From Draconibacterium orientale (GTDB lineage: Bacteria; Bacteroidota; Bacteroidia; Bacteroidales; JAADGE01): DNA of 34,036 nt. The translations under genes and the position numbers were made by a program. The notes below the pieces were generated by a model. That model had not been told where the DNA came from. It made no database searches and saw only the letters and a program-made list of their open reading frames with translations. The stretch is taken from contig DZBS01000025.1 of assembly GCA_022729995.1 (NCBI GenBank), positions 1 to 34,036 of the forward strand. The letters are read 5' to 3'. Shown here piece after piece: positions 8,365 through 16,194 of the stretch (positions are counted from its first letter, which is position 1; each line of letters starts with the position of its first letter).

Positions 8365-9864
8365 TTATTCATGCGAAATTATTAAGTTGACAAAATTTTT
8401 AACAGTTTTATCTATTCCTTCCGATGTTTTATATTTCAAATAATAAATATATGTTCCTTGCGGAGCATAATTTCCGTTTTTGAATTTTCCGTCCCAACCT
8501 GTTTCCGGATTTTTACTTTCAAAAACTAAATTTCCGTTGTAATCGTAAACAGATAAAATATAATCACTTACAAATGCTATATCGGGTTTAAAAGTTCTGT
8601 TTTTTTCGATATTACTTTTTGGATTAATTGCATTAGGAAAAAAAACGGCTTCATTTTGATAAAAAATAATTTCGTTTGATGATGCCTTATAATCTGTTGA
8701 TATTGAAATTACTTTATATTGAAATATTCCTGATGTTTTTTGTGAATTGAATTCTGAATTTAAAATATCCGAAACATCGTCGACAAAAAAAGTATCGGTA
8801 ATATTTGCAATTAATTCATAATCAAAATCGGAATATTTCCTGTAAACAAGGTAATTATTTGACGGATTTATTGTATTCCAAAAGAAAGAATTTTCTCTGT
8901 TTTGCGGATAATTATTTGTCGATTTCAATAAAATGCTTTGAGCTGTATCGGAAAATTTCACCGGAATTTGGCATAAATCTTTTGCTTCGATATAATATTT
9001 ATAATGCTCTTCAAAATTCACATCAGAATCTAAATAAAATATTGAATTTCCGTTTTCAATTTGCAAATCGGTAATAGAATCGAAGATATTTTCATTATTT
9101 TGTTTCCTAAAAAGTGTATATAATCCAATTTCAGAAATTCCTTGAACGGAAAAATATATTTGAAGTTTATTTGAAACGCATAAAATTGAATCTGCTTTTA
9201 TTTTTTCGGGTAAAACCGGCGAGTTTGTGTATTCGTTCACAATGTTTGAAACAGAAAGAGTTCCGTCATTTTTTTCGGCTTCAATATAAAATTCATAATT
9301 TTTATTAAAAGTGATATTTATTTCTGAGGTAGAATCTGAAACTCCGAGAGATTTTATTAAAACGGGAATTCCGCTTTCAACCGAAAATATTTTATATCCG
9401 GTAATATTATTTCCCCAAGCTTGGTATTTATTCCAGTTTAAAAATATTTTTCTTTTGCAATAATCGTAATCGCTTTTCAAAAAAATTGTTTTATGCGGAT
9501 TGCTCATTAAACTGTAAAAAGTATTGCCCGAAACATTTTTGAAAGCAACAATTCTGTAAACTTCAGTTCTTTGATAAGGCACGGCATCGCCGTAAACAAC
9601 GCTGTTATCTTCAAAACTAAAAACAGAATTATCGTTGATTACCGTAACAGTATTATAAGTATTTGAAACAATTCCCGGATAACTGTAAATCAATCTTTTA
9701 ATAATAAATCCGTCGATTAAGGAATTATCGTCAACATTCCAACTCACAACAGGTTTTTGGGAAATATTATTTACTGTTACATAATTAATTACAGGAGTTT
9801 CAACGATTTGTGAAAATCCTAAAAAAAATATTGAACTTAATATTATAGAAAATATGTATTTCAT
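8365..9864 (-). CDS. Secreted fibronectin-III-like protein with T9SS type B sorting domain
   Basis: The 499-aa protein begins with a signal peptide (about 1-18, ending LGFSQ). Then come several beta-sandwich segments that look fibronectin type III-like, for example KPVVSWNVDDNSLIDGFIIK and FLNWNKYQAWGNNITGYKIF. The C-terminal 90 residues match the gliding-motility-associated C-terminal (CHU_C) domain: FPNAINPKSN, YDYNGNLVFESKNPETGWDG, then APQGTYIYYLKYK. That domain directs export through the type IX secretion system and attachment or release at the surface. The function of the middle region is unknown; it is probably a binding or structural surface protein. It is transcribed toward the hydrolase-type RSH gene, 138 bp away. 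Confidence 0.88.
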   Translation of the reverse strand: MKYIFSIILSSIFFLGFSQIVETPVINYVTVNNISQKPVVSWNVDDNSLIDGFIIKRLIYSYPGIVSNTYNTVTVINDNSVFSFEDNSVVYGDAVPYQRTEVYRIVAFKNVSGNTFYSLMSNPHKTIFLKSDYDYCKRKIFLNWNKYQAWGNNITGYKIFSVESGIPVLIKSLGVSDSTSEINITFNKNYEFYIEAEKNDGTLSVSNIVNEYTNSPVLPEKIKADSILCVSNKLQIYFSVQGISEIGLYTLFRKQNNENIFDSITDLQIENGNSIFYLDSDVNFEEHYKYYIEAKDLCQIPVKFSDTAQSILLKSTNNYPQNRENSFFWNTINPSNNYLVYRKYSDFDYELIANITDTFFVDDVSDILNSEFNSQKTSGIFQYKVISISTDYKASSNEIIFYQNEAVFFPNAINPKSNIEKNRTFKPDIAFVSDYILSVYDYNGNLVFESKNPETGWDGKFKNGNYAPQGTYIYYLKYKTSEGIDKTVKNFVNLIISHE

Positions 9865-9900
9865 AAATATTAAAAAATGTAAATATTAATATTATATAAC

Positions 9901-9932
9901 AAAAAAAACGCAAGTTTATTATGCTTGCGTTT
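9901..9932 (-). terminator. Rho-independent terminator of the siaC-like gene
   Basis: On the minus strand AAACGCAAG and CTTGCGTTT form a perfect 9-bp stem with a 9-nt loop, followed directly by a run of T. It lies 28 bp past the stop codon of the siaC-like gene, so the downstream secreted protein gene probably has its own promoter. Confidence 0.85.
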
Positions 9933-9959
9933 GTGATTCTACAGTATTTAGGGGGCGCG

Positions 9960-10340
9960 TTATTCTTCTAAAGGAATAAGTTCAAAGTCAAGCTCAACCA
10001 TTTCGTTGTAATCTTCGCCTGCTTCAAGCATATCTTCATCATCTTCTTGATAAAACCATTTAATTTTTACATTATTTCCTTTTTCGGCAATTTCTTCGAG
10101 TTTTTGAAGAATCATCATCAAAATTTTTGAAGAAGCTGTGTTATAATACGACATTTTAAACTCAAAAATCATTTCGTCGAGTGGATTTTGTGAATATTCG
10201 AGTAACCAATCAAAAACGGGTTGATAAAATTCAACCGGATCTTCAGGACAAGCTCTTCCTGTAATTTGAAATTTTTGGGCTTCTTTATCTAATATAATTC
10301 CGGGCAAATAGCCTGATTCTTTAAATTTTATAATCTCCAT
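9960..10340 (-). CDS. SiaC-family regulatory phosphoprotein (DUF1987)
   Basis: The 126-aa protein matches the SiaC/DUF1987 family over its whole length: YLPGIILDKEAQKFQITGRA at residues 11-30, then CPEDPVEFYQPVFDWL, then the conserved segment FKMSYYNTASSKILM. The threonine in YYNTASS is residue 68 by my count, the same number as the phosphorylated Thr68 of Pseudomonas aeruginosa SiaC. In that species SiaB phosphorylates SiaC, SiaA dephosphorylates it, and the unmodified form activates the diguanylate cyclase SiaD. No kinase, phosphatase or cyclase gene adjoins this one, so it is an orphan. The acidic tail (QEDDEDMLEAGEDYNEM) is typical of the Bacteroidota forms. Phosphorylation here is inferred from family and residue conservation. 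Confidence 0.88.
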   Translation of the reverse strand: MEIIKFKESGYLPGIILDKEAQKFQITGRACPEDPVEFYQPVFDWLLEYSQNPLDEMIFEFKMSYYNTASSKILMMILQKLEEIAEKGNNVKIKWFYQEDDEDMLEAGEDYNEMVELDFELIPLEE

Positions 10341-10434
10341 AAACTAATATTTCAATAGTATTTCAGGTTTTTTTTTAAAAATTGATTATGGCAAAAATAA
10401 TATTTTTAATTCATTAAATTGAATTTTTATTACA

Positions 10435-10442
10435 TACTTTTG
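10435..10442 (+). promoter_or_regulatory. Putative -7 element (TACTTTTG) of the MFS gene
   Basis: TACTTTTG matches TAnnTTTG exactly and lies 40 bp upstream of the MFS start codon. No convincing TTTG is seen 19-20 nt upstream, so the -33 element is weak. Confidence 0.4.
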
Positions 10443-10481
10443 CGACAAATTTTTTAACGTAATATAACATAAATTATTACA

Positions 10482-11801
10482 ATGTTTTTTAAATTGAAAT
10501 TTACTGAAAAGATAAAAATAATCAAGAATATATTTAGAACCAAACAGCGGAAAACCTTTTTGTTACACTTGGTTTATTCAATAATTGAAGGAATTATTCT
10601 CGGCTTTCTTGCTTTAAATGAATTTGTTTTAATAAAAGGTCTCGACGGAAGTAACAATCAAATAGGAATTTTATTTCAATTTGCGGTAATTGTTTTATTA
10701 TTTTCTGTAATATTTAATGAATTTTTTAAACGTTCTCGTAATAAAAAAAGACTACTTCGATTTGCTGCAATTATAACCAGATTACCGCTGATTTTATTTC
10801 TGTTTTTTCCAAAAACACCTAATGCTGCCGATTTATTTTCATATCAATTAATTTTTTTGGTTATATTTTTTATTTTCTATTTGGCAAATCCTATAATTAT
10901 GCCTGCGATAAATATCTTTTTGAAAAAAAATTATACTCACGAAAATTTCAGCAAATTATATAGCTATGCAACAACAGTTAACAAAATTGTGATGCTTTTT
11001 GCAACATTTGCTTTTGGGATAATTCTTGACATAAATCCGAATTCATATATTTATTTTTATCCGTCAATTGCTTTTTTGGGAATTTTATCGGTGTTTATTC
11101 TAACAAAAATTGATTTTGAACAATCAAATGAAATAATACCAAAAAACGGGTTTTTTAATTCGATAAAAGATTCTTTTAAAAATATGAATTCAATTATTAA
11201 AAAAAATAAGCCTTTCAGAGATTTTGAAACAGGATTTATGTTTTACGGATTTGCTTGGATGCTTGCAGTTGCGGTAATTGCAATTTTTATGAGCAAAAAA
11301 CTTGATTTGAATTATACGAGTTTAGCTTTTTATAAGAATTCATATAATATTGTATCAATACTTATTACACCGTTTTTTGGAAAATTAATGGGGAAAATCG
11401 ACCCGCGAAAATTTTCGGTTTATACTTACGCCGCAATGTTAATATATATTTTGTTTATGGGATTAACAGAATATTTTCCGGCAAAATTCGAGTTCATGGG
11501 ACTCACAATTTATTACTCGCTTATAATTTCGTTTTTTTCTTATGGAATATTTGGTGCAATGATGAGTTTGCTTTGGTATATAGGAACTGCATATTTTTGC
11601 GACGATAATCAATCGGCCGATTATCAAGCTATTCATTTGAATTTAACAGGTTTACGAGGTGCATTTATTCCGCTTACAGGAGTTCTGTTATATTCAAAAA
11701 TCGGTTACAGCGGAATTTTTGGATTAGGTGTATTTTTTCTTTTTATAGCAATTATAGTTAATATTCTATCAATAAAAAAGGAAAATAAAATAATAAGATA
11801 A
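10482..11801 (+). CDS. Major facilitator superfamily (MFS) transporter
   Basis: The 439-aa protein is mostly hydrophobic, with about twelve predicted membrane spans in two blocks. The first block covers about residues 25-215, the second about 245-435, separated by a polar loop (FEQSNEIIPKNGFFNSIKDS). A short basic loop after the second span (FFKRSRNKKRLLRF) is in the place of the MFS motif-A loop. Substrate is not evident. It could export a small molecule, possibly related to the neighbouring oxidoreductase, but the genes converge (stop codons one base apart), so they are not co-transcribed. The ATG at 10482 follows a good -7 element. No terminator is visible between the convergent pair. Confidence 0.82.
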   Translation: MFFKLKFTEKIKIIKNIFRTKQRKTFLLHLVYSIIEGIILGFLALNEFVLIKGLDGSNNQIGILFQFAVIVLLFSVIFNEFFKRSRNKKRLLRFAAIITRLPLILFLFFPKTPNAADLFSYQLIFLVIFFIFYLANPIIMPAINIFLKKNYTHENFSKLYSYATTVNKIVMLFATFAFGIILDINPNSYIYFYPSIAFLGILSVFILTKIDFEQSNEIIPKNGFFNSIKDSFKNMNSIIKKNKPFRDFETGFMFYGFAWMLAVAVIAIFMSKKLDLNYTSLAFYKNSYNIVSILITPFFGKLMGKIDPRKFSVYTYAAMLIYILFMGLTEYFPAKFEFMGLTIYYSLIISFFSYGIFGAMMSLLWYIGTAYFCDDNQSADYQAIHLNLTGLRGAFIPLTGVLLYSKIGYSGIFGLGVFFLFIAIIVNILSIKKENKIIR

Positions 11802-11802
11802 T

Positions 11803-13281
11803 CTAAAAATCTATTTTTTTTTTTAAAACCGCAGTGCAAGTTAAAACCGAAGAAATTGAAACTCCGAGCATTCCGTGAAAATTTACATTTTGCCCTGTTA
11901 AAAATAAATTTGATATTTTTGTTGATACCGGAATGTAGGATTCTTCAACATTTTCGCAATTTCTTTCAACTCCGTATATTCCGCCGTTAACAGTTCCGGT
12001 ATAATCTCTCAAAGTTAACGGGCTTGAAGTGTAATATTTATCAACGGAATTATTAAAGCCCGGAATGTGTTTTTCAACAGAATTGAAAATTTTTTGAGCA
12101 ATTTCATTTTTAAAAATTCTATAATTTTCGGGTCTTGTTTTGTGATTTGTATTTTCCCATTCTGCAAATTCTTCAAAATCCATTAATGTGAGAATTACGG
12201 CTGAGTTTGTATAATCTCCTTCCCTTCCGGACAATGGCGTTGTGAAGAAAAAATTTGAAGGAAAATTTTTGTCGGAACTTTTGAAAAAATCCCAAGAATT
12301 TTTTGTGTTACAGAAATATAAATTTGAATCAAAATATTTAAAACTTTTATCTTTAAAAGAAATATAAATAACAAAAGCACCTTTTGTTTGTTTTAAGCTT
12401 GAAATTCTGTTAATATATGATTTTTTGAATGCTCCTTTTTCTGCCAAATTTATGGTAATTGCCGGATGAACAGCCGAAATAAAATTATCGGCATAAAAAA
12501 TATTTCCGTCGAAAGTTTTACACGAAACAATTTTTCCGTCTGCCGAGTTAAGTGCATTAATTTCAGTTCTTTTAAAAATTTTTCCGCCAGATTCAATAAT
12601 TTTATTTGCAAGAATATCGACAAAATCTGAAGAATTATTAGCAAATTTTTTAGCTCCAAAAATAAACGATGACATAATTACGGCATGAGCATAAATAGAA
12701 GAGTTTCCGCCGGAAGTATCATAAAGAAAACTGTTTCCTGCCAAAACATTTTTAAAATCGGAATTATTTGAAATACTGTCCAAATATTCCTTTGTGCCTG
12801 TATAATATAGTTTGTTTTCGAAAATATTATTGTAAATATTTTTTGGACTTACATTTTTATATACTTTAACAAGTAAATTTATATAAGTTTCAATAGCTTT
12901 ATCTTCTGAAGGAAAATTTAATAGAAGAAAATTTTTGAAATTTTTAATTCCGGCGGGAAAATTATATTTTTTTGAATTATAAATAATTGTATCAAATATT
13001 CCGTTTTCAAAATCGGTAAAACAATTATCAACATTTACATCAATATATTTCAATAAATTTGAAATAAAACCGCCTTCTTCTGTTGCTCCAAAATAATGCA
13101 TTCCGGTGTCAAACTTAACTTTTTTTCTGACAAAAGATTGAAGATTTCCGCCTAAAATATGATGTTTTTCAAAAACAGCAACCTTCATAGAATTTTTACT
13201 TAAAATTAATGCCGAAATTAATCCTCCTATTCCGGAGCCGATAATTACTGCATCAAATTTTTTATTGTCAGATATATTCAT
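11803..13281 (-). CDS. CrtI/retinol-saturase-like NAD(P)/FAD-dependent oxidoreductase
   Basis: The protein (492 aa from ATG 13281) starts with a Rossmann dinucleotide-binding motif, DAVIIGSGIGGLISALILSK, followed by the FAD ribose-binding region VAVFEKHHILGGNLQSF. It ends with LFLTGQNVNFHGMLGVSISS, the C-terminal FAD-contact segment of the phytoene desaturase/all-trans-retinol saturase superfamily. Members reduce, desaturate or isomerise polyene chains. Related genes occur in Bacteroidota aryl-polyene and flexirubin loci, so action on a polyene is a reasonable guess; the substrate is not shown by the sequence. A longer frame reaches 13359 but would overlap the divergent RSH promoter, and the glycine motif sits at the normal distance from 13281. 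It diverges from the synthetase-type RSH gene across 80 bp. Confidence 0.87.
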   Translation of the reverse strand: MNISDNKKFDAVIIGSGIGGLISALILSKNSMKVAVFEKHHILGGNLQSFVRKKVKFDTGMHYFGATEEGGFISNLLKYIDVNVDNCFTDFENGIFDTIIYNSKKYNFPAGIKNFKNFLLLNFPSEDKAIETYINLLVKVYKNVSPKNIYNNIFENKLYYTGTKEYLDSISNNSDFKNVLAGNSFLYDTSGGNSSIYAHAVIMSSFIFGAKKFANNSSDFVDILANKIIESGGKIFKRTEINALNSADGKIVSCKTFDGNIFYADNFISAVHPAITINLAEKGAFKKSYINRISSLKQTKGAFVIYISFKDKSFKYFDSNLYFCNTKNSWDFFKSSDKNFPSNFFFTTPLSGREGDYTNSAVILTLMDFEEFAEWENTNHKTRPENYRIFKNEIAQKIFNSVEKHIPGFNNSVDKYYTSSPLTLRDYTGTVNGGIYGVERNCENVEESYIPVSTKISNLFLTGQNVNFHGMLGVSISSVLTCTAVLKKKIDF

Positions 13282-13298
13282 TTGATTAAAAATAGTTC

Positions 13299-13329
13299 TT
13301 TGTAAATAAAATACAAATTTATAAATTCG
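13299..13329 (+). promoter_or_regulatory. Putative promoter of the synthetase-type RSH gene
   Basis: TTTG at 13299-13302 and TAAATTCG at 13322-13329 are 19 nt apart, the expected Bacteroidota spacing, with one mismatch to TAnnTTTG. A start site near 13336 gives a leader of about 26 nt before ATG 13362. Confidence 0.5.
13314..13321 (-). promoter_or_regulatory. Putative -7 element of the FAD oxidoreductase gene
   Basis: On the minus strand the sequence is TAAATTTG, an exact TAnnTTTG match, 32 bp upstream of ATG 13281. The -33 region is poor. It lies inside the spacer of the opposing RSH promoter, so the two promoters would overlap. Confidence 0.35.
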
Positions 13330-13361
13330 TGCAATATTTAAACATAAAATATCCGCCAAAA

Positions 13362-15527
13362 ATGATTTATGAGCATAAAACGGATTATAGCTTATTGAAA
13401 AAAGAATTCGACAAATTTGTTAAAAACAATTCTGAGAATTTTAGAACATCAAGAAACGCCGAAAAAGTTGTTACTGCTTTTGATTTTGCAACAAAAGCAC
13501 TTACTAATATGTATAGATTTCAGGGAAAACCATACATATTATATAATCTTGAAATTGCAAAAATTGTAGTTCAGGAAATCGGATTAGGAGCAAAATCGGC
13601 AATTGCGGCATTATTATATGATGTTTCCGAAAAAACCGAATATTCTTTGGAAGATATTAACAGACATTTTGGCGAAAAAATAAGTGTTATTGTTGAAGGA
13701 TTAACAAAGATAAAAAAAGCTGAATTCTATGATAACGATTCGGAAGCAACTATTTTCAGACAAATTCTTTTTACTGTATCGGAAGATATAAGAGTTTTGT
13801 TTGTGAAAATTGCGGCAAAATTGAACGACTTAAGAAACCTGGAAAATATTATTCCCCAAAAAAAATCAAAACTTGTTAGCGAAGCAATAAATATTTATGT
13901 GCCTCTTTCCCATCGTTTAGGTCTTTACGATATAAAATCGGAAATGGAAGATATTTGCTTGAAATACAATAATCCGATGGTTTATGACCAATTAAAAGAT
14001 AAATTAAAAAGTTCGGAAAGAGAAAGAATGCAATTTATCAACAGAACAATTTTGCCGATAAAAGAAATTCTCGACAAACATAATATTGATTACAAAATAG
14101 AAAGCAGATCAAAATCAATTTCTTCAATTTGGAAAAAAATGCAAACAAAAAAAGTTTCTCTCGAAGAAGTTTACGATTTGTTTGCACTTAGAATAATTTT
14201 TAATGAAAAAAACGACGAAAAATTTGAAGCACTTTATATCGGTTCATTAATTTCGAGTATTTATCCGGAGAAAAAAGACAGAACAAGAAACTGGCTCGAC
14301 AGCGGAAAAGACACAGGTTACCGAGCTTTACACTTAACAGTAATGAGCCACGACGGCAAATGGGTTGAAATTCAAATTCGTTCTACAAACATGCACGAAG
14401 CCGCAGAACACGGTTTTGCTTCACATTGGAAATACAAAGGAATTAAAGATAAAAAAACTCAATTCGACGAAAAAGTAAATGAAATTATTGAACTTTTTAG
14501 CGAAAATAAAGTAACTGCGGAAGATTTTCTCGACAAAATAAAATTAAATCTTCTCACAACAGAAATATATGTTTACACACCAAAAGGAAAAATTGTTGAC
14601 TTACCAATACATTCCACAGCATTAGATTTTGCATTTAAAATACACACTAACATTGCGTTAAAAGCAATATCTGCAAAAATAAACAGTCAACTTGCTTCGC
14701 TTGATACTGTTTTACTCAACGGCGACCAAGTTGAAATTATTACAGCACAAAATCAAACACCGCAAAAAAAATGGATTGATTTTGTTACAACTCACAAAGC
14801 CCAAATAACTCTAAAAAATATTTTTAAAGAAGAAAGAAAACTTAGCATTGATAAGGGAAAACAAATTACGGAATATCTTCTTTCAATCGACGATGAAAAT
14901 TTGTTGCATGAATCTGTAGAAAAGCTTTACAAAGGATTTAAACTAAAAAATAAAGAAGAATTTTTTTATCAAATTGGAGAAAACAAAATCAGTAATACAG
15001 AAATTATCGACAAATTTGAAGAATGTTGTCCGGCCAGAAAAACAAAGTTTTGGAAAATAAAAAGTCCGCGAACAAAAATTAAAGCAGATTCAACAAAGTT
15101 AGACAAATTACTATACGATTCATATCAAATTGCAAACTGCTGCAATCCGTCGCCCGGAGAAAAAGTGATTGCAATTAACGAAGGTGAATTAAATAAAGTT
15201 ATAATTCACAAAGAAGATTGCCCAACCGTAATTGTTGAACAAAGCAAAGGAAAAGTTGCAATTCCGGTTAAATGGACTTCATACACAGCACTTTCCGTTT
15301 TGAGAGAATATTATATGGTTGGAAGAGATAAAAAAGGAATTCTTAATAAAATTACATCAGTTATAGCCCAAGATTTATCGGCAAATATAAGAACTTTAAC
15401 TCTCGAAACCGGAAATAAAATATTCAAATTAAGAATGACATTATTTTTAAAAGATACAAAATCATCATTAAAACTATTGGAAAAAATAAAAAAAATTGAA
15501 GAAATAACTGAAATAACAATGAAATAA
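13362..15527 (+). CDS. RelA/SpoT homologue: synthetase intact, HD hydrolase inactive
   Basis: The 721-aa protein (from ATG 13362) has the same domain order as the other RSH in this window. The HD domain has lost its catalytic residues. The first metal histidine is Tyr61 (PYILYNLEIA), the HD motif reads LLYDVSEKT (Y86-D87, with Lys91 for the second acid), and KLADRLHN is KIAAKLND. The synthetase region keeps the expected residues: ESRSKSISSIWKKM (R248, K250, S251), Asp271 in EVYDLFALRII, Tyr319 in GYRALHLTV, Glu335 in VEIQIR, and MHEAAEHGFASHWKYKG. It should be a RelA-type (p)ppGpp synthetase without hydrolysis. The segment that is RxKD in bifunctional enzymes and ExDD in RelA reads RTRN here (306-309). 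TGS, the CC domain (NCCNPSPGE) and ACT follow. A GTG at 13329 is in frame but overlaps the promoter, so I use the ATG. Confidence 0.9.
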   Translation: MIYEHKTDYSLLKKEFDKFVKNNSENFRTSRNAEKVVTAFDFATKALTNMYRFQGKPYILYNLEIAKIVVQEIGLGAKSAIAALLYDVSEKTEYSLEDINRHFGEKISVIVEGLTKIKKAEFYDNDSEATIFRQILFTVSEDIRVLFVKIAAKLNDLRNLENIIPQKKSKLVSEAINIYVPLSHRLGLYDIKSEMEDICLKYNNPMVYDQLKDKLKSSERERMQFINRTILPIKEILDKHNIDYKIESRSKSISSIWKKMQTKKVSLEEVYDLFALRIIFNEKNDEKFEALYIGSLISSIYPEKKDRTRNWLDSGKDTGYRALHLTVMSHDGKWVEIQIRSTNMHEAAEHGFASHWKYKGIKDKKTQFDEKVNEIIELFSENKVTAEDFLDKIKLNLLTTEIYVYTPKGKIVDLPIHSTALDFAFKIHTNIALKAISAKINSQLASLDTVLLNGDQVEIITAQNQTPQKKWIDFVTTHKAQITLKNIFKEERKLSIDKGKQITEYLLSIDDENLLHESVEKLYKGFKLKNKEEFFYQIGENKISNTEIIDKFEECCPARKTKFWKIKSPRTKIKADSTKLDKLLYDSYQIANCCNPSPGEKVIAINEGELNKVIIHKEDCPTVIVEQSKGKVAIPVKWTSYTALSVLREYYMVGRDKKGILNKITSVIAQDLSANIRTLTLETGNKIFKLRMTLFLKDTKSSLKLLEKIKKIEEITEITMK

Positions 15528-15557
15528 ATATCTTAATTAAAATAATTCTAAATAAGT

Positions 15558-15589
15558 TTTGTTAAAAAACTAATTTTTATTTAATTTAG
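15558..15589 (+). promoter_or_regulatory. Putative fur promoter, TTTG-N20-TAATTTAG
   Basis: TTTG at 15558-15561 and TAATTTAG at 15582-15589, 20 nt apart, fit the Bacteroidota consensus with one mismatch. The element lies 24 bp upstream of the fur start codon and so would give a short leader. Confidence 0.42.
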
Positions 15590-15612
15590 CAACAACCTCA
15601 ATATAAAAAAGA

Positions 15613-16062
15613 ATGTCATCAACATCAATAAAAGATACTGTAAAACAAATATTTACGGAATATTTAGAAGGTAAAGGTCATAGGAAAACTCCTGAGAGAT
15701 ACGCAATTTTAGATGAAATATACTCGCGAGAAGGACATTTTGATGTTGAATCTTTGTATATTTTCATGAAAAATAAAAATTATCGTGTAAGCAGAGCAAC
15801 ATTATATAATACAATTGAACTTTTGCTCGACAGTAATTTAGTAATAAAACATCAGTTTGGAAGAAATATAGCACAATTCGAACGCTCATTTAAATACAAA
15901 CAACACGACCATCTTGTTTGTAAAACATGCGGCAAAGTTATAGAATTTTGCGACCCGCGAGTTCAACAAATTCAAACAACAATAAGCAAGTTAATGAATT
16001 TTAATATTGATTATCATTCGCTTTATTTCTACGGTATTTGCTCGGAATGCGCAAACAAATAA
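15613..16062 (+). CDS. Fur-family transcriptional regulator
   Basis: The 149-aa protein has an N-terminal winged helix (about 15-90, with [16 protein letters not shown] and the recognition-helix region [20 protein letters not shown]). A C-terminal dimerisation domain carries metal ligands: [16 protein letters not shown] and a final CSEC pair. The HDHLVC motif and two CxxC pairs indicate a structural zinc site plus a regulatory metal site, as in Fur, Zur and PerR. Which metal it senses cannot be read safely from sequence; classical Fur is the default call. No metal transporter gene adjoins it. It lies 85 bp after the synthetase-type RSH gene and is closed by a strong terminator. Confidence 0.92.
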   Translation: MSSTSIKDTVKQIFTEYLEGKGHRKTPERYAILDEIYSREGHFDVESLYIFMKNKNYRVSRATLYNTIELLLDSNLVIKHQFGRNIAQFERSFKYKQHDHLVCKTCGKVIEFCDPRVQQIQTTISKLMNFNIDYHSLYFYGICSECANK

Positions 16063-16098
16063 ATTCTTTAAAAGGAATAAAAATTATAAATTTGCATT

Positions 16099-16133
16099 AT
16101 GTTGACAAAAATTTTATTGTCAACATTTTTTTT
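16099..16133 (+). terminator. Rho-independent terminator of fur
   Basis: ATGTTGACA (16099-16107) and TGTCAACAT (16118-16126) form a perfect 9-bp stem with a 10-nt loop, followed by seven further T residues. The last T residues and the following G form the TTTG of the likely purA promoter. Confidence 0.88.
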
Positions 16134-16161
16134 GAAATATCAATAAACATACTTATATTAG
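16131..16161 (+). promoter_or_regulatory. Putative purA promoter, TTTG-N19-TATATTAG
   Basis: TTTG at 16131-16134 and TATATTAG at 16154-16161 are exactly 19 nt apart, with one mismatch to TAnnTTTG. A start near 16168 leaves a leader of about 27 nt. The -33 element overlaps the T-tract of the fur terminator. Confidence 0.55.
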
Positions 16162-16194
16162 AATTATTAAAGAATTAGGAAAAAATACAGCAAA

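Noticed and set aside
9874-9903. Promoter for the secreted fibronectin-like protein gene (minus-strand TTTG-N18-TACATTTT).
   Set aside because: The predicted start would leave a leader of only a few bases before the ATG at 9864, and the spacer is short.
13282-13359. 26-residue N-terminal extension of the FAD oxidoreductase.
   Set aside because: The glycine-rich FAD loop normally lies within the first 20 residues, which is met by the ATG at 13281; the extension also covers the promoter region.
13329-13361. GTG start adding 11 residues to the synthetase-type RSH.
   Set aside because: It overlaps the -7 element of the likely promoter, and the added residues have no family match.
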